Shown: positions 42,024-52,091 of the stretch, piece by piece
Position numbering within the stretch: position 1 is the first letter of the stretch
Layout of the letters: every line of letters starts with the position of its first letter
NCBI RefSeq assembly: GCF_000263715.2
Contig: NZ_CM001514.1
Location: forward strand, 296,936-360,935
DNA: 64,000 bases
Source: Pseudomonas synxantha BG33R
GTDB lineage: Bacteria; Pseudomonadota; Gammaproteobacteria; Pseudomonadales; Pseudomonadaceae
Direction: 5' to 3'
The notes under the pieces: model-generated
Database searches by the model: none
What the model saw: only the letters and a program-made list of their open reading frames with translations
What the model was told of the DNA's origin: nothing
Made by a program: the position numbers and the translations under genes

Positions 42024-43607
42024 TTAGTTGCTGATGGCCAGGATGCTTGCCTGGTACGACCCGACAAACACATCGAAATCGCCCACTTCGTTCTGCTCCA
42101 GCTCCACCTGTTGCGCCAGCGAAGCACGCGCCAGTTCTTCGAAGTGCGCTTGTTCTTCAGCAGCCAGGGGCTGTTTGCGGAAGTACTCGGCATGGACCTC
42201 GCTCTGATGCAGGGAGAACTGCGCGAAGCTCTCCTTGCGTTCAGCCATGGCCGCCAACACCTGGGCCGACGGCGTCAGGGACGGGTCCTTGACCTTGGCC
42301 AGTTGGGCATCCAGCGCTTCACTGTGTTCGGTAATACCTTGGCTCTCGTCGAGCAAGGCAGCCAATGGTGCAATCTTCTCCAGCAACTGCGCAGCCCATT
42401 CCTTCATGTCCACCGGCTGGCCGTCACGCTGCAATTGCAGGCCCGGACGCCGACCTTCCTTGACCACGCTGAGGAAGTTGGAGGTGGCGTTGCCGCACTC
42501 GTTGTTGGCGAACAGCGGGCTGTCGTTCAGCGCGCAATACAGCAGGAATGCGTCGAGGAATCGCGACTCCGGCAAGTCGATCCCCATCGGCAGGAACGGG
42601 TTGATGTCCAGGCAACGCACTTCGATGTACTGGATGCCACGGGCCATCAGCGCCTGGATCGGCCGCTCGCCGGTGTAGGTCACACGCTTGGGGCGGATAT
42701 TGGAGTAGTACTCGTTTTCGATCTGCAGGATGTTGGTGTTGAGCTGCACCCACTCACCATCCTTGTGCGTGCCGACTTCAACATACGGCGCGTAGGGCGT
42801 TGCCACCGCTTCGCGCAGGCTGTCGGTGTAGCTGGCCAGGTCGTTGTAGCACGGCGTCAGGCCAGCCTGGGCGTTGCTCTGGTAACCCAGGTCGCTCATG
42901 CGCAGGCTGGTGGCGTAGGGCAGGTACAGGGTGTCGGCGTCGAGCGCTTCCAGCTGGTGCGAGCGCCCACGCAGAAAGCCTGCGTCCAAGGCTGGCGAGG
43001 CACCAAAGAGGTACATCAACAGCCAGCTGTAGCGACGGAAATTACGGATCAGCGCGATATAGGCCGTGGACTGATAGTCACGGTCGGTACCGACAAAGCC
43101 TTCGGCTTCCTTGAGCAACGGCCACAGCTGTTCCGGCAGCGAAAAGTTGTAGTGGATGCCGGCGATGCACTGCATGGTCTTGCCGTAGCGCAGGGCCAGG
43201 CCCTTGCGGTACACATACTTGAGCTGGCCGATATTGGAGGTGCCGTAGTAGGCGATCGGAATATCTTCCTCGGCCGGTAACGGGCACGGCATCGAGGGGC
43301 TCCACAGGTATTCGCTGCCCAGCTTGGAGTAGGCAAAGCGATGGATCTTGTCCAGGCTGCCCAGGGTCTCGGCCGGGTTGGGCAGGGCTGGGGTGATGAA
43401 CTCCAGCAGCGATTCCGAATAGTCAGTGGTGATCTGTTCGTTGGTCAACGCAGCGCCCAGGGCTTCAGGGTGCGGCGTTTGCGCCAGGCGACCCTCGCTG
43501 GTGACGCGCAGGCATTCGCGCTCGATGCCGTGCAAGCACTGCTCTAGCAGGGAGAGGTGTTCGCGCTTGCCGAGCAGGGCCAGGCGGCGGTTGAGAAGTT
43601 CGCTCAA
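42024..43607 (-). CDS. gshA: Glutamate-cysteine ligase
   Basis: First enzyme of glutathione synthesis, joining glutamate and cysteine with ATP. The 527-residue protein is the gamma-proteobacterial GshA type: [67 protein letters not shown], and [17 protein letters not shown]. The TTG at 43607 (giving [13 protein letters not shown]) is preferred: AAGGA precedes it by seven bases and it matches the usual family N-terminus; an in-frame GTG lies five codons upstream. A rare start codon may keep expression moderate. The gene begins the conserved block gshA-thioesterase-tex-ompR-envZ-rim. Confidence 0.93.
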   Translation of the reverse strand: MSELLNRRLALLGKREHLSLLEQCLHGIERECLRVTSEGRLAQTPHPEALGAALTNEQITTDYSESLLEFITPALPNPAETLGSLDKIHRFAYSKLGSEYLWSPSMPCPLPAEEDIPIAYYGTSNIGQLKYVYRKGLALRYGKTMQCIAGIHYNFSLPEQLWPLLKEAEGFVGTDRDYQSTAYIALIRNFRRYSWLLMYLFGASPALDAGFLRGRSHQLEALDADTLYLPYATSLRMSDLGYQSNAQAGLTPCYNDLASYTDSLREAVATPYAPYVEVGTHKDGEWVQLNTNILQIENEYYSNIRPKRVTYTGERPIQALMARGIQYIEVRCLDINPFLPMGIDLPESRFLDAFLLYCALNDSPLFANNECGNATSNFLSVVKEGRRPGLQLQRDGQPVDMKEWAAQLLEKIAPLAALLDESQGITEHSEALDAQLAKVKDPSLTPSAQVLAAMAERKESFAQFSLHQSEVHAEYFRKQPLAAEEQAHFEELARASLAQQVELEQNEVGDFDVFVGSYQASILAISN

Positions 43608-43821
43608 GTTGGATTCCTTCACGCGTCAGTCGCCCCAATATGGGGGTGGGCAGGACGGTCTACAAGGGTGAAGTGGAAACTGGCGTGATCGCCTGGTTCT
43701 GAGTCGATTTGACCCGCTCTGAAAATGCCGACTTCACTCCATGAATTGGGCTACAGCGCAGCGAGAAAATTCCGACGCTGTTATCGCAGCGCCGAAATTA
43801 ACTCAAATCGAGGGTGGGGAG

Positions 43822-44205
43822 CTATAGGGCAGCGAACGTGCCCTGCGCTTTTGCGACAAGTCTTTCGCCCTGGTACACGTCGGCTTCGACCACCAACGTG
43901 CGCCGGCCGGCGTGGATTACCCGGCTGGTGCACAGCACGTCACCGTCTTCGACGGCGCGAATATAGTTGATCTTGCATTCGATGGTGGCGCTCTGCTGGT
44001 CGAAACCATGGGCGCTGGAACAGGCCAGGCCCATCGTGATGTCCACCAGGCTGAAAATCGCCCCGCCATGGAGCTTGCCTGCACGGTTGCGCAGGTGCGG
44101 CTCCAGGGTCAGGGCCACCTCGGCAACGCCTTCATCCAGGCGCTGCAGGCGGCAGCCGATCAGCTCGCTGAACGCGCTCTGGGTCAAGCCAGCCGGGATC
44201 TCCAT
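43822..44205 (-). CDS. PaaI-family hotdog-fold thioesterase
   Basis: A 127-residue hotdog thioesterase. The signature NRAGKLHGGAIFSLVDITMGLACSS contains the HGG segment and the acidic residue of the active site, and IECKINYIRAVEDGD follows. Probably splits acyl- or aryl-CoA thioesters; substrate unknown. ATG 44205 overlaps the stop of tex (TGATG), so the two are translationally coupled, an arrangement matching the gene order recalled for P. aeruginosa PA5202-PA5201. Confidence 0.88.
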   Translation of the reverse strand: MEIPAGLTQSAFSELIGCRLQRLDEGVAEVALTLEPHLRNRAGKLHGGAIFSLVDITMGLACSSAHGFDQQSATIECKINYIRAVEDGDVLCTSRVIHAGRRTLVVEADVYQGERLVAKAQGTFAAL

Positions 44206-46529
44206 CAACGCTTCTTCAACTGTTTGGCATTGGCGAACAGCGATGCCATGGCGTTGTTGCTCGGCGCGGCAGTCGTAGCTTCCTTGCGCGGCGCGGTGTT
44301 CTGCGACTGGCGCGGTGCCGAACCTGGGCGAGCGCCACGAGCACCGTCGATCTTCTCGCCCGGGGTATCGCTCATGCGCATCGACAGGCCCACGCGTTTA
44401 CGCGGGATATCGACTTCCATGACCTTGACCTTGACCACGTCACCGGCTTTGACCGCTTCACGCGGGTCCTTGATGAACTTCTCCGAAAGCGCGGAGATAT
44501 GCACCAAACCGTCCTGATGCACGCCAATATCCACGAAGGCGCCAAAGTTGGTCACGTTGGTCACTACACCTTCGAGGATCATGCCCGGTTGCAGATCCTT
44601 GAGGTCTTCGACGCCGTCCTGGAACTCGGCGGTCTTGAACTCGGGACGTGGGTCGCGGCCAGGTTTTTCCAGCTCTTGCAGGATGTCGGTGATGGTCGGC
44701 ACACCGAAGGTTTCGTCGGTGTACTTCTTTGGATCCAGACGCTTGAGGAAGGCGGCGTCGCCGATCAGCGAGCGGATATCACGGTCGGTCTCGGCGGCAA
44801 TGCGTTGCACCAGCGGGTAGGCTTCCGGGTGAACCGCCGAGGCGTCGAGCGGGTTATCGCCATTCATCACGCGTAGGAAGCCGGCCGCTTGTTCAAAGGT
44901 TTTTTCACCCAGGCGTGCGACTTTTTTCAGCGCAGCACGGGTTTTGAACGCACCATTTTCGTCGCGATGGCTGACGATGTTCTGCGCCAGGGTCGCGTTG
45001 AGGCCCGAGATTCGCGCCAGCAGCGCTACGGAAGCGGTGTTCACGTCTACGCCCACGGCGTTTACGCAGTCTTCCACCACCGCATCCAGGCCGCGTGCCA
45101 GTTTAAGCTGCGATACGTCGTGCTGGTATTGGCCGACGCCGATGGACTTAGGATCGATCTTCACCAGCTCGGCCAGCGGATCTTGCAGGCGACGGGCGAT
45201 GGAAACGGCGCCACGGATCGACACGTCGAGGTCCGGGAACTCCTTGGACGCCAGCTCCGAAGCCGAGTACACCGAAGCACCCGCCTCGGAGACCATGACC
45301 TTGGTCATCTTCATGGCCGGGTATTTTTTGATCAGCTCGGCGGCCAGCTTATCGGTTTCGCGGCTGGCAGTGCCGTTGCCGATGGCGATCAGGTCTACCG
45401 CGTGCTTGGCGCACAGGGCGGCAAGGATCGCCAGGGTCTGGTCCCATTTGTTGTGCGGCACGTGCGGGTACACGGTGGCGTGGTCCAGCAGCTTGCCGGT
45501 GGCGTCGACCACCGCGACCTTGCAACCGGTGCGCAGGCCCGGGTCGAGGCCCAGGGTGGCACGCGGGCCGGCCGGTGCGGCCAGCAGCAGGTCGTGCAGG
45601 TTGTGGGCGAACACGTTGATCGCCTCGGTTTCGGCGCCGTCGCGCAACTCGCCCAGCAGGTCGGTTTCCAGATGGGTGTAGAGCTTGACCTTCCAGGTCC
45701 AGCGCACGACTTCACCGAGCCACTTGTCCGCAGGGCGATTCTGATTCTGGATGCCGAATTGTTGACCGATCATGCCTTCGCACGGGTGCATGGTGCCCGG
45801 CAGCTCGTCGCCGACCTTCAGCGCGGAGCTGAGAATGCCTTCGTTGCGGCCACGGAAAATCGCCAGGGCGCGGTGGGACGGCATGCTTTTGAGCGGCTCG
45901 TCGTGTTCGAAGTAGTCGCGGAATTTGGCGCCTTCCTCCTCTTTGCCGGCGATGACGCGGGCGCTGAGGATGGCCTCCTGCTTCAAGTAGGTGCGCAGTT
46001 TTTCCAGGAGGCTGGCGTTTTCGGCGAAGCGCTCCATCAGGATGTACTTGGCGCCTTCGAGGGCAGCCTTGACGTCGGCGACGCCTTTTTCAGCATCGAT
46101 GAAACGGGCGGCCTCGGTTTCCGGCGTCAACGACGGGTCGTTGAACAGGCCATCGGCCAAATCGCCCAGGCCGGCTTCCAGGGCGATCTGGCCCTTTGTA
46201 CGACGTTTCTGTTTGTACGGCAGGTAAAGGTCTTCGAGGCGGGTCTTGGTGTCCGCGAGTTTGATGTCGCGCTCCAGTTGAGGGGTCAACTTGCCCTGTT
46301 CCTCGATGCTGGCGAGGATGCTGATACGCCGTTCGTCGAGTTCTCGCAGGTAGCGCAGGCGCTCTTCCAGGTGACGCAGTTGAGTGTCGTCGAGGCTGCC
46401 GGTCACTTCTTTTCGGTAACGGGCGATGAAAGGCACCGTGGAGCCTTCATCCAGTAGAGCGACGGCCGCTTCGACCTGTTGTGGGCGTACACCGAGTTCC
46501 TCGGCGATGCGGCTGTTGATGCTGTCCAT
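44205..46529 (-). CDS. tex: Tex-family RNA-binding transcription accessory protein
   Basis: A 774-residue Tex/YhgF protein, a nucleic-acid-binding factor affecting transcription and toxin or virulence gene expression in several bacteria. It has the N-terminal helical domain ([41 protein letters not shown]), the YqgF/RNase H-like core ([17 protein letters not shown]), helix-hairpin-helix ([19 protein letters not shown]) and a C-terminal S1 domain ([28 protein letters not shown]) followed by a basic tail. The start at 46529 has AGGTGG upstream; the longer in-frame extension is not family-like. Confidence 0.95.
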   Translation of the reverse strand: MDSINSRIAEELGVRPQQVEAAVALLDEGSTVPFIARYRKEVTGSLDDTQLRHLEERLRYLRELDERRISILASIEEQGKLTPQLERDIKLADTKTRLEDLYLPYKQKRRTKGQIALEAGLGDLADGLFNDPSLTPETEAARFIDAEKGVADVKAALEGAKYILMERFAENASLLEKLRTYLKQEAILSARVIAGKEEEGAKFRDYFEHDEPLKSMPSHRALAIFRGRNEGILSSALKVGDELPGTMHPCEGMIGQQFGIQNQNRPADKWLGEVVRWTWKVKLYTHLETDLLGELRDGAETEAINVFAHNLHDLLLAAPAGPRATLGLDPGLRTGCKVAVVDATGKLLDHATVYPHVPHNKWDQTLAILAALCAKHAVDLIAIGNGTASRETDKLAAELIKKYPAMKMTKVMVSEAGASVYSASELASKEFPDLDVSIRGAVSIARRLQDPLAELVKIDPKSIGVGQYQHDVSQLKLARGLDAVVEDCVNAVGVDVNTASVALLARISGLNATLAQNIVSHRDENGAFKTRAALKKVARLGEKTFEQAAGFLRVMNGDNPLDASAVHPEAYPLVQRIAAETDRDIRSLIGDAAFLKRLDPKKYTDETFGVPTITDILQELEKPGRDPRPEFKTAEFQDGVEDLKDLQPGMILEGVVTNVTNFGAFVDIGVHQDGLVHISALSEKFIKDPREAVKAGDVVKVKVMEVDIPRKRVGLSMRMSDTPGEKIDGARGARPGSAPRQSQNTAPRKEATTAAPSNNAMASLFANAKQLKKR

Positions 46530-46886
46530 AAAACCACCTGAAATTCTTAAAATCAGCGCGCCGGCCCGTAAAAACAAGGCCCGGCGAGGCTGGTTGAGCG
46601 GCCCGACTGGCGCCGCTGCCTGGGTCAAGAGGCTGCCTATTGACCCTCGAAATCGAAAAATTCACGACAAGCGGGTAAAAAAAGCCCGGCAGCAAACGGT
46701 AACGATCTGACGTTGCCCTGCACGGAGGCGCCGCATTATAACCAGCGTTCTGCTATTGGGGGGTACTGCGCCGGAGGTTGTAGGGCGTGGGTTCGCTGGC
46801 AGTAGATGAAAAATCTGCTAACAATGCACACGGTGCGTATAACGGCAGCTACGCCATAATGCGCGCCGAGATAAGAGGAGCATCCA
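46530..46886. other. Divergent promoter region between tex and ompR
   Basis: No gene seen in 357 bases. It must hold promoters for tex (leftward) and ompR (rightward). A CATAAT at 46855-46860 is a candidate -10 for ompR, about 30 bases before its ATG, without a convincing -35. Short CGGG/CCCG arms flank an A run near 46675. Confidence 0.35.
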
Positions 46887-47627
46887 ATGAGCAGCACCGC
46901 ACAAACTGCTGAAGGCGAAAAAATTCTCATCGTTGATGACGATCCGGGGCTGAGCAGCCTGCTGGAGCGTTTTTTCAACTCCAAGGGCTACCGTGCCCGC
47001 GCGGTGCCGAACACCGAGCAAATGGACCGCCTGTTGGGGCGTGAAGTGTTCAACCTGGTCGTGCTCGATCTGATGCTGCCCGGCGAAGACGGCCTTACCG
47101 CCTGCAAGCGCCTGCGTGGTGCCAACAACCAGATTCCAATCATCATGCTCACCGCCAAGGGCGATGAGCTGAGCCGCATCAAGGGCCTTGAACTGGGCGC
47201 TGATGACTACCTGGCCAAGCCGTTCAACCCTGATGAGCTGATGGCGCGGGTCAAGGCCGTATTGCGTCGCCAGGCACCGGCCGTGCCGGGCGCACCGGGC
47301 AGCGAAGACGAAAGCGTCACCTTTGGCGACTACGAACTGTCGTTGGCCACCCGTGAGCTCAAGCGTGGCGAAGAAGTGCACATGCTTACCACCGGCGAAT
47401 TCGCGGTGCTCAAGGCTCTGGTGATGAACGCCCGTCAGCCGCTGACCCGTGACAAGCTGATGAACCTGGCCCGTGGCCGTGAATGGGACGCCCTGGAGCG
47501 CTCCATCGACGTGCAGATTTCCCGACTGCGCCGGATGATTGAGCCGGACCCCTCCAAGCCGCGGTATATCCAGACGGTGTGGGGCGTGGGTTATGTGTTT
47601 GTGCCGGATGGCACCGCAACCAAGTGA
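46887..47627 (+). CDS. ompR: OmpR-family response regulator (AmgR)
   Basis: A 246-residue regulator with a receiver domain (acidic pair in ILIVDDDPG, phospho-acceptor D61 in VVLDLMLPGEDG, Lys in GADDYLAKPFNPDEL) and a winged-helix DNA-binding domain (LTTGEFAVLKALVMNARQPLTRDKLMNLARGREWDALERSIDVQISRLRR). Gene order matches P. aeruginosa amgR-amgS, which protects against membrane stress caused by aminoglycosides; E. coli counterpart is OmpR. AAGAGGAG precedes the ATG. The sensor gene follows after 116 bases, a larger gap than usual for this pair. Confidence 0.93.
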   Translation: MSSTAQTAEGEKILIVDDDPGLSSLLERFFNSKGYRARAVPNTEQMDRLLGREVFNLVVLDLMLPGEDGLTACKRLRGANNQIPIIMLTAKGDELSRIKGLELGADDYLAKPFNPDELMARVKAVLRRQAPAVPGAPGSEDESVTFGDYELSLATRELKRGEEVHMLTTGEFAVLKALVMNARQPLTRDKLMNLARGREWDALERSIDVQISRLRRMIEPDPSKPRYIQTVWGVGYVFVPDGTATK

Positions 47628-47743
47628 CCGATGATTTGCAGGGGCGGGTATCCGGCGTTTGACTCCATGAGAGTCGACGGGATGCCCGGCGTCTGCAATT
47701 CTGCGAGCACCGCTCGTTCCTGCAAGGTGTGCAGCTTTCATCT

Positions 47744-49057
47744 ATGAAAACCCCGCTGTGGTTCCCACAAAGTTTCTTCTCTCGCACCCTTTGGCTGGTG
47801 CTTATTGTCGTTCTGTTTTCCAAGGCGCTCACGCTGGTTTATCTGTTGATGAACGAAGACGTGCTGGTGGATCGGCAGTACAGCCACGGTGTGGCCCTGA
47901 CGTTGCGGGGCTATTGGGCCGTAGACCCTGAGAACCGAGAAAAGGTGGCCAAGGCGTCGACCTTGACTCGGGTTGATGGGGCCGGCGTGCCTGAAGGCGA
48001 GCAGCATTGGCCTTACAGCGAGATCTATCAGCGCCAGATGCAGGCCGAACTGGGCGCCGACACCGAGGTGAGGCTGCGCATGCATGTTTCACCGGCGTTA
48101 TGGGTGCGGGCACCTAGCCTGGGCGATGCCTGGATCAAGGTGCCGCTTTATCCGCACCCGCTGCGCGGGCAGAAAATCTGGAACGTGCTGGGCTGGTTCC
48201 TGGCCATCGGCTTGCTTTCAACGGCCTCCGCGTGGATCTTCGTCCGTCAGCTCAACCAACCACTCAAGCGCCTGGTATTTGCCGCTCGCCAATTGGGCCA
48301 GGGGCGCAGTGTGCGCCTGCCGGTCAGCGACACGCCCAGTGAGATGACCGAGGTGTACGGCGCGTTCAACCAGATGGCGGAAGACGTCGAGCAGGCCGGG
48401 CGCGAGCGCGAGCTGATGCTGGCAGGCGTGTCCCATGACTTGCGCACACCGTTGACGCGATTGCGCCTGTCCCTGGAGCTGATGGGGGACCATACCGACC
48501 TCACCGATGACATGGTGCGCGATATCGAGGACATGGACGCTATCCTGGACCAGTTCCTGGCCTTCATCCGCGACGGGCGTGATGAAGTGGTTGAGGAGGT
48601 GGACCTCACGGACCTCGTGCGTGAGGTGGTTGCGCCCTATAACCAGAACGGTGAGCAGGTGCGCATGCGCCTGGAGCCGATCCAGCCGTTTGCATTGCGC
48701 CGGGTCTCGATGAAGCGCCTGCTGAACAACCTGATCGGCAACGCCTTGCATCATGCCGGTTCCGATGTTGAGGTGGCGGCGTATGTCTCCGGTGACAGTG
48801 CCGCGCCTTACGTGGTGCTGAGCGTGATGGACCGTGGCACGGGGATCGACCCTGCCGAGCTTGAGGGTATCTTCAACCCGTTCACCCGTGGCGACCGAGC
48901 CCGAGGTGGCAAGGGCACCGGGTTGGGGTTGGCGATCGTGCGACGAATCGCCTCGATGCATGGCGGAAATGTCGAGTTGCGTAACCGGGAAGAAGGCGGG
49001 TTGGAGGCGCGGGTGCGCTTGCCGCTTGGGTTGATGCTGCCTAGAGATGCGGTCTGA
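47744..49057 (+). CDS. envZ: Sensor histidine kinase EnvZ/AmgS
   Basis: A 437-residue inner-membrane kinase. Two membrane helices (about residues 15-35 and 150-170) flank a periplasmic sensor region of about 110 residues. These are followed by HAMP (RQLNQPLKRLVFAARQLGQGRSVRLP), the dimerisation/phosphoacceptor site VSHDLRTPLTRL (H231) and the ATPase domain with N-box LLNNLIGNALHHAG, G1 DRGTGIDP and G2 GGKGTGLGLAIV. Partner of the upstream regulator. The ATG at 47744 has only a weak ribosome-binding site; an in-frame GTG at 47729 is an alternative. A REP pair follows. Confidence 0.92.
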   Translation: MKTPLWFPQSFFSRTLWLVLIVVLFSKALTLVYLLMNEDVLVDRQYSHGVALTLRGYWAVDPENREKVAKASTLTRVDGAGVPEGEQHWPYSEIYQRQMQAELGADTEVRLRMHVSPALWVRAPSLGDAWIKVPLYPHPLRGQKIWNVLGWFLAIGLLSTASAWIFVRQLNQPLKRLVFAARQLGQGRSVRLPVSDTPSEMTEVYGAFNQMAEDVEQAGRERELMLAGVSHDLRTPLTRLRLSLELMGDHTDLTDDMVRDIEDMDAILDQFLAFIRDGRDEVVEEVDLTDLVREVVAPYNQNGEQVRMRLEPIQPFALRRVSMKRLLNNLIGNALHHAGSDVEVAAYVSGDSAAPYVVLSVMDRGTGIDPAELEGIFNPFTRGDRARGGKGTGLGLAIVRRIASMHGGNVELRNREEGGLEARVRLPLGLMLPRDAV

Positions 49058-49075
49058 CAAACAACAAATATCAAA

Positions 49076-49169
49076 AATGTGGGAGGGGGCTTGCTCCCGA
49101 TGGCGGTCTTTCAGTCAAGAAGTTCAGTGACTGTGACACCGCTATCGGGAGCAAGCCCCCTCCCACATT
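49076..49169. repeat. REP-type inverted pair
   Basis: AATGTGGGAGGGGGCTTGCT mirrored by AGCAAGCCCCCTCCCACATT, with CTCCCGATGGCGGT and ACCGCTATCGGGAG inside. Separates convergent envZ and rimK. Confidence 0.9.
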
Positions 49170-49197
49170 GGTTTCATGTCGGGATTAAAATAGGCTT

Positions 49198-50103
49198 TTA
49201 GCCTTTGCCCTTGGTCCGAGTCATATTCGGCCCACCATTCTTTTCCAGATGCTGAATGATGATCCCCGCCACGTCCTTGCCGGTGGTGGTCTCGATCCCT
49301 TCCAGGCCCGGCGATGAGTTCACTTCCATCACCAGCGGCCCATGATTGGAGCGCAGGATATCCACGCCTGCCACGCTCAAGCCCATCACCTTGGCTGCCC
49401 GCAGTGCGGTCATGCGTTCTTCCGGTGTGATCTTGATCAGGCTGGCGCTGCCGCCACGGTGCAGGTTGGAGCGGAACTCACCGGGCTTGGCCTGGCGCTT
49501 CATCGCCGCGATCACTTTGTCGCCCACCACGAAGCAGCGAATATCCGCGCCGCCGGCTTCCTTGATGTACTCCTGCACCATGATGTTCTGCTTGAGGCCC
49601 ATGAACGCCTCGATCACCGATTCAGCTGCCGTCGCCGTTTCACACAGCACCACACCGATGCCTTGGGTGCCTTCCAGTACCTTGATCACCAGCGGTGCAC
49701 CATTGACCATCTCGATCAGGTCAGGGATGTCATCCGGGGAGTGTGCAAAGCCTGTGACCGGCAAGCCGATACCCCGGCGTGACAGCAACTGCAGCGAACG
49801 CAGTTTGTCCCGCGAGCGGGCAATGGCCACGGATTCGTTGAGAGGAAACACCCCCATCATTTCAAACTGACGCAACACCGCGCAGCCATAAAACGTCACC
49901 GAAGCGCCGATACGCGGGATCACCGCATCAAAGCCTTCCAAGGGTTTGCCCCGGTAGTGAATCTGCGGCTTGTGGCTGGCAATGTTCATGTAGGCACGCA
50001 ACGTGTCGATCACCACCATTTCATGGCCACGTTCAGTGCCGGCCTCGACCAGGCGGCGGGTGGAATACAGACGCGGGTTTCGCGACAGCACAGCAATCTT
50101 CAT
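49198..50103 (-). CDS. rimK: Ribosomal protein S6 glutamate ligase RimK
   Basis: A 301-residue ATP-grasp ligase that adds glutamates to the C-terminus of ribosomal protein S6. It shows [22 protein letters not shown], the ATP-grasp segments [19 protein letters not shown] and [30 protein letters not shown], and the metal-binding [14 protein letters not shown]. In P. fluorescens the RimA, RimB and RimK proteins and c-di-GMP tune RimK activity and thereby ribosome make-up and the shift between motile and sessile life. Its ATG overlaps the rimB stop (ATGA), giving the order rimA-rimB-rimK. Confidence 0.95.
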   Translation of the reverse strand: MKIAVLSRNPRLYSTRRLVEAGTERGHEMVVIDTLRAYMNIASHKPQIHYRGKPLEGFDAVIPRIGASVTFYGCAVLRQFEMMGVFPLNESVAIARSRDKLRSLQLLSRRGIGLPVTGFAHSPDDIPDLIEMVNGAPLVIKVLEGTQGIGVVLCETATAAESVIEAFMGLKQNIMVQEYIKEAGGADIRCFVVGDKVIAAMKRQAKPGEFRSNLHRGGSASLIKITPEERMTALRAAKVMGLSVAGVDILRSNHGPLVMEVNSSPGLEGIETTTGKDVAGIIIQHLEKNGGPNMTRTKGKG

Positions 50104-50582
50104 GCAGCACCTGGGGCAGAAATAGTGGAGACCGGGAACACCGGCTTGTCTTGAACGTACTTGACGCCTGGATTGACGACCAACTGGCCGTCAATCAACG
50201 CCTTGGAGCCCAGTAACAGGCGGTAACGCATGGCTTTGCGACAGGCGAGGGTGAATTCCACCCGCCATACCCGGTCACCCAGCGCCAGGGTGGTGCTGAT
50301 CACGTAGCGCACCTGCGCATGGCCATTGGAGCTCTTGATGGTTTTCATCGTCACCAGGGGCGCTTCGCAGCGACGGTGACGCAGTTGCACCACGCTGCCC
50401 AGGTGCGCGGTAAAGCGCACCCACTTTTCACCGTCGCGCTCAAACGGCTCGATATCGGTGGCGTGCAGGCTTGAGGTGCTGGCACCGGTGTCGATCTTCG
50501 CGCGCAGGCCCGCCACTCCCAGGTCGGGAAGTGCCACCCATTCACGCAGACCTACAACGGTCAAATGGTCAAATGTCTTCAA
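50100..50582 (-). CDS. rimB: RimB, retropepsin-like aspartic protease of the Rim system
   Basis: A 160-residue protein of the RimB (formerly ATP-dependent zinc protease, DUF785) family. The retropepsin-type active site motif is [14 protein letters not shown]. In P. fluorescens RimB acts with RimA and RimK to control S6 modification. Start is probably a TTG (50582), as no ATG fits; the reading frame is the same as that of rimA, separated from its stop by only four codons. It overlaps rimK by four bases. Confidence 0.88.
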   Translation of the reverse strand: MKTFDHLTVVGLREWVALPDLGVAGLRAKIDTGASTSSLHATDIEPFERDGEKWVRFTAHLGSVVQLRHRRCEAPLVTMKTIKSSNGHAQVRYVISTTLALGDRVWRVEFTLACRKAMRYRLLLGSKALIDGQLVVNPGVKYVQDKPVFPVSTISAPGAA

Positions 50583-50594
50583 TATGGGTACCGG

Positions 50595-51374
50595 TCAATT
50601 TGCCCAGGCTTGAGGAGAAACCTTGGCCAGGGCATTGAATGCAGGTTTGGCGAACCAAAAACCCTGCATCAGAAATATTCCACAGTCGGCGAGGAAATCC
50701 CGCTCGCCAGCACTTTCGATGCCTTCGGCGATGACAGTAACTCCCAACTGCTCACAGATTGTGACAATCCCCCGGACGATCACCTGACGGACACGGTCTT
50801 GATCGACATCGCGAATCAACGCCATGTCGAGTTTGATCAGGTCGGGTTGGAAATCGGCCAGCAGGTTCAGCCCCGAATAGCCCGCACCGAAGTCGTCGAT
50901 GGCGGTCTTGAAGCCGAATTCGCGATATTCACGCAGAATATTCGTCAAATGGCGATAGTTATCTACATGCTCGCTTTCCAGCGTCTCGAAAATCAGCCGG
51001 TCCAGCGGGAAATTGTGCGCCCGGGCGGCCTCCAGGGTGCTGCGAATACACAGTTCCGGGCGATATACGGCATTGGGCATGAAATTGATGGAAAGGTGAG
51101 TCTGCATGCCCAGCGCTGCGGCACCGGCGATGGCCTTGGTTCGGCAGCGCTGGTCGAAGTGGTAGCGATTGGTTTCGTTGACCTGGGCCAGCACCGACAG
51201 CGCGCCTTCTCCCTGGGTACCGCGCACCAAGGCTTCATTGGCGAATATCGAGTGGTCACGCAGGTCTACGATAGGCTGGTAGGCGAACGCAAAGTCGAAC
51301 CCCAGAGGCTCGCTTTGCTGGCAACCCACGCACCGCTGGTTGGGCGAGGTGAGTGAAAGGGGGAAGTCGGTCAC
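50595..51374 (-). CDS. rimA: RimA, EAL-domain c-di-GMP phosphodiesterase
   Basis: A 259-residue single-domain EAL protein. Catalytic motifs are intact: ANEALVRG (EAL at 47-49), the metal/catalytic block TAIDDFGAGYSGLNLL, the lysine in LIKLDMALI and VIAEGIES. A short N-terminal segment has CVGCQQ, a C-x2-C that could be redox- or metal-sensitive. In P. fluorescens RimA degrades c-di-GMP and interacts with RimK. The GTG start has GAGGA seven bases upstream. First gene of rimABK, 12 bases before rimB. Confidence 0.92.
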   Translation of the reverse strand: MTDFPLSLTSPNQRCVGCQQSEPLGFDFAFAYQPIVDLRDHSIFANEALVRGTQGEGALSVLAQVNETNRYHFDQRCRTKAIAGAAALGMQTHLSINFMPNAVYRPELCIRSTLEAARAHNFPLDRLIFETLESEHVDNYRHLTNILREYREFGFKTAIDDFGAGYSGLNLLADFQPDLIKLDMALIRDVDQDRVRQVIVRGIVTICEQLGVTVIAEGIESAGERDFLADCGIFLMQGFWFAKPAFNALAKVSPQAWAN

Positions 51375-51490
51375 AGCGTATCCTCGCGAAAACAGGGTGC
51401 TACCTGGCGTATCTTAGGTGAGCCTTGGGGTTTATGCGTCGAAGGGTTTCAACGGTAAGGTTGCGACATTTTTCAGAGCGAGGAATTCAA

Positions 51491-51898
51491 GTGGGTCAAA
51501 AACAGGAAGAGGAAGAAAAGGTCCGACTGGACAAGTGGTTGTGGGCCGCGCGGTTCTACAAAACCCGTGCCCTGGCCAAGGCCGCAATCGAAAGCGGGAA
51601 GGTTCATCATCGCGGCGAGCGCTGCAAACCGGGCAAAGAGCCACGTATCGGTGATGAGTTTCAGATTCGTACAGGATTTGATGAAAAGACCGTCGTGGTG
51701 CAGGCGCTTTCTGTCGTGCGCCGCGGGGCACCCGAAGCGCAGGCGCTGTACACCGAGACCGAAGCGAGTATCGCCAAGCGCGAAAACGCAGCGGCCATGC
51801 GCAAGGCCGGAGCGACCGGCATGACCACCGATGGCAAGCCAAGCAAGAAGCAGCGCCGCGATCTATTCAAGTTCCGCGGCAGCGGCAACGACGATTGA
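51491..51898 (+). CDS. hslR: Heat-shock ribosome-associated protein Hsp15 (S4 domain)
   Basis: Hsp15 binds stalled 50S subunits carrying nascent tRNA and helps recycle them. The 135-residue product has the S4 RNA-binding motif VRLDKWLWAARFYKTRALAKAAIESGKVHHRGERCKPG and a basic Lys/Arg-rich tail (KPSKKQRRDLFKFRG). The GTG at 51491 has AGGA about six bases upstream; an in-frame ATG at 51425 would add residues not expected for Hsp15. Divergent from rimA. No clear sigma-32 promoter was found. Confidence 0.92.
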   Translation: MGQKQEEEEKVRLDKWLWAARFYKTRALAKAAIESGKVHHRGERCKPGKEPRIGDEFQIRTGFDEKTVVVQALSVVRRGAPEAQALYTETEASIAKRENAAAMRKAGATGMTTDGKPSKKQRRDLFKFRGSGNDD

Positions 51899-51928
51899 TG
51901 ATACAAGTCTCCAGCTTGAAGGAGATCA

Positions 51929-52080
51929 AAAATGTGGGAGAGGGCAAGCCCTCTGTAGGAGCGAGCTTGCTCGCGAAAAACCTCAACGATAACGCGTGCT
52001 TGCTGAATGAACGCGGCGCCTATGAGTTTTTCGCGAGCAAGCTCGCTCCTACAAAATAGGGCAAGCCCCCTCCCACATTT
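51929..52080. repeat. Nested REP element: one REP family inside another
   Basis: Outer arms are AAAATGTGGGAG (51929-) and CTCCCACATTT (-52080) of the GTGGGAGG class. Inside them is a complete pair of the other class, TGTAGGAGCGAGCTTGCTCG (about 51954 on) and CGAGCAAGCTCGCTCCTACA (to about 52054). The layout looks like insertion of one element into another. Confidence 0.8.
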
Positions 52081-52091
52081 AACCCGCGCAT

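Noticed and set aside
44889..46457. A long open frame on the + strand opposite tex (about 520 codons)
   Set aside because: It has no ribosome-binding site, a low-complexity Gly/Gln/Val/His composition typical of antisense frames in GC-rich genes, and lies entirely opposite a well-supported gene.
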